This document shows, piece by piece, positions 31,012 to 31,015 of a stretch of DNA of 31,015 nt. The position numbers and the translations under genes were made by a program. Positions within the stretch are counted from its first letter, which is position 1. Each line of letters opens with the position of its first letter. The stretch lies in the NCBI GenBank assembly GCA_004552965.1, contig SFMU01000021.1, forward strand, positions 1 through 31,015, read 5' to 3'. The notes beneath the pieces are model-generated. The model searched no databases. It was not told the origin of the DNA and saw only the letters and a program-made list of their open reading frames with translations. Origin of the DNA: Bacteroidales bacterium (GTDB taxonomy: Bacteria > Bacteroidota > Bacteroidia > Bacteroidales > UBA932).

Positions 31012-31015
31012 TCTT

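Noticed and set aside
30929..31015. A possible C-terminal fragment (29 codons, minus strand) at the right edge, ending RRTYFLECLRPS.
   Set aside because: Too short to recognise, a second frame is also open, and it overlaps the inverted repeat at 30979-31011.
28735..31015. A tRNA-integrated genomic island with a direct repeat of the tRNA 3' end.
   Set aside because: No second copy of the tRNA-Arg 3' end is visible to the right and no integrase is present; the data fit an IS insertion.
1..31015. CRISPR arrays or rRNA genes.
   Set aside because: No regularly spaced repeats and no rRNA-like conserved stretches were seen.

Overview
This window comes from a Bacteroidales genome (Bacteroidota), probably an uncultured gut- or rumen-type lineage. 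The evidence is a Mfa1/Mfa2 type V pilus operon, Bacteroidota-only families (DUF4294, DUF3098, DUF4270, DUF4906), the ribosomal gene order rpmJ-infA-map-secY without adk, a zinc-less uL36 variant, and promoters of the Bacteroidota type (TTTG, about 19 nt, TAnnTTTG) upstream of several genes. I cannot name the genus from sequence alone.

Layout. Positions 1-5218 (minus strand) carry a four-gene type V pilus operon: Mfa1-like fimbrillin, Mfa2/FimB-like anchor, a further pilus-like lipoprotein and a DUF4906 lipoprotein cut by the window edge. Positions 5535-16085 (minus) hold 22 translation and secretion genes from rplP to rplQ (most of spc plus alpha, including rpmJ and rpmD, which are very short). 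The usual S10-operon genes upstream of rplP (rpsC, rplV, rpsS, rplB and so on) are absent: rplP has its own promoter and leader and lies divergent to a DUF4294 gene. Positions 16415-19866 hold DUF4294 (+) and the envelope cluster ftsX, DUF3098, uppP, lpxH (-), with DUF4294 and lpxH overlapping tail to tail by 70 nt. Positions 19940-22363 (+) hold a short GT5 starch-synthase-like protein and a DUF4270 lipoprotein. Positions 22479-23630 (-) hold acpP and a PnuC-type transporter. Positions 23727-28648 (+) hold two exported carbohydrate-active candidates: a 960-residue unclassified glycosidase-like protein and a GH71/GH99-like lipoprotein. Next comes tRNA-Arg(TCT), then an IS1182-type element with an intact DDE transposase and an unusually palindrome-rich upstream region that runs to the right edge.

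How the parts work together. The left two thirds are core information-processing and envelope genes. The pilus operon is an adhesion or biofilm module. The two exported enzymes look like a small glycan-degrading locus without SusC/SusD partners in view. The most unusual non-coding material is: (1) a terminator-like hairpin plus T8 in the leader of the pilus operon; (2) the detached rplP operon head with its own promoter and structured leader; (3) CATATTACG-type repeats between the two enzyme genes; (4) a hairpin that contains the tRNA-Arg promoter; and (5) a roughly 142-nt multi-branched palindrome with a possible pseudoknot beside the IS1182 transposase, whose arm sequence recurs at the other end of the element.
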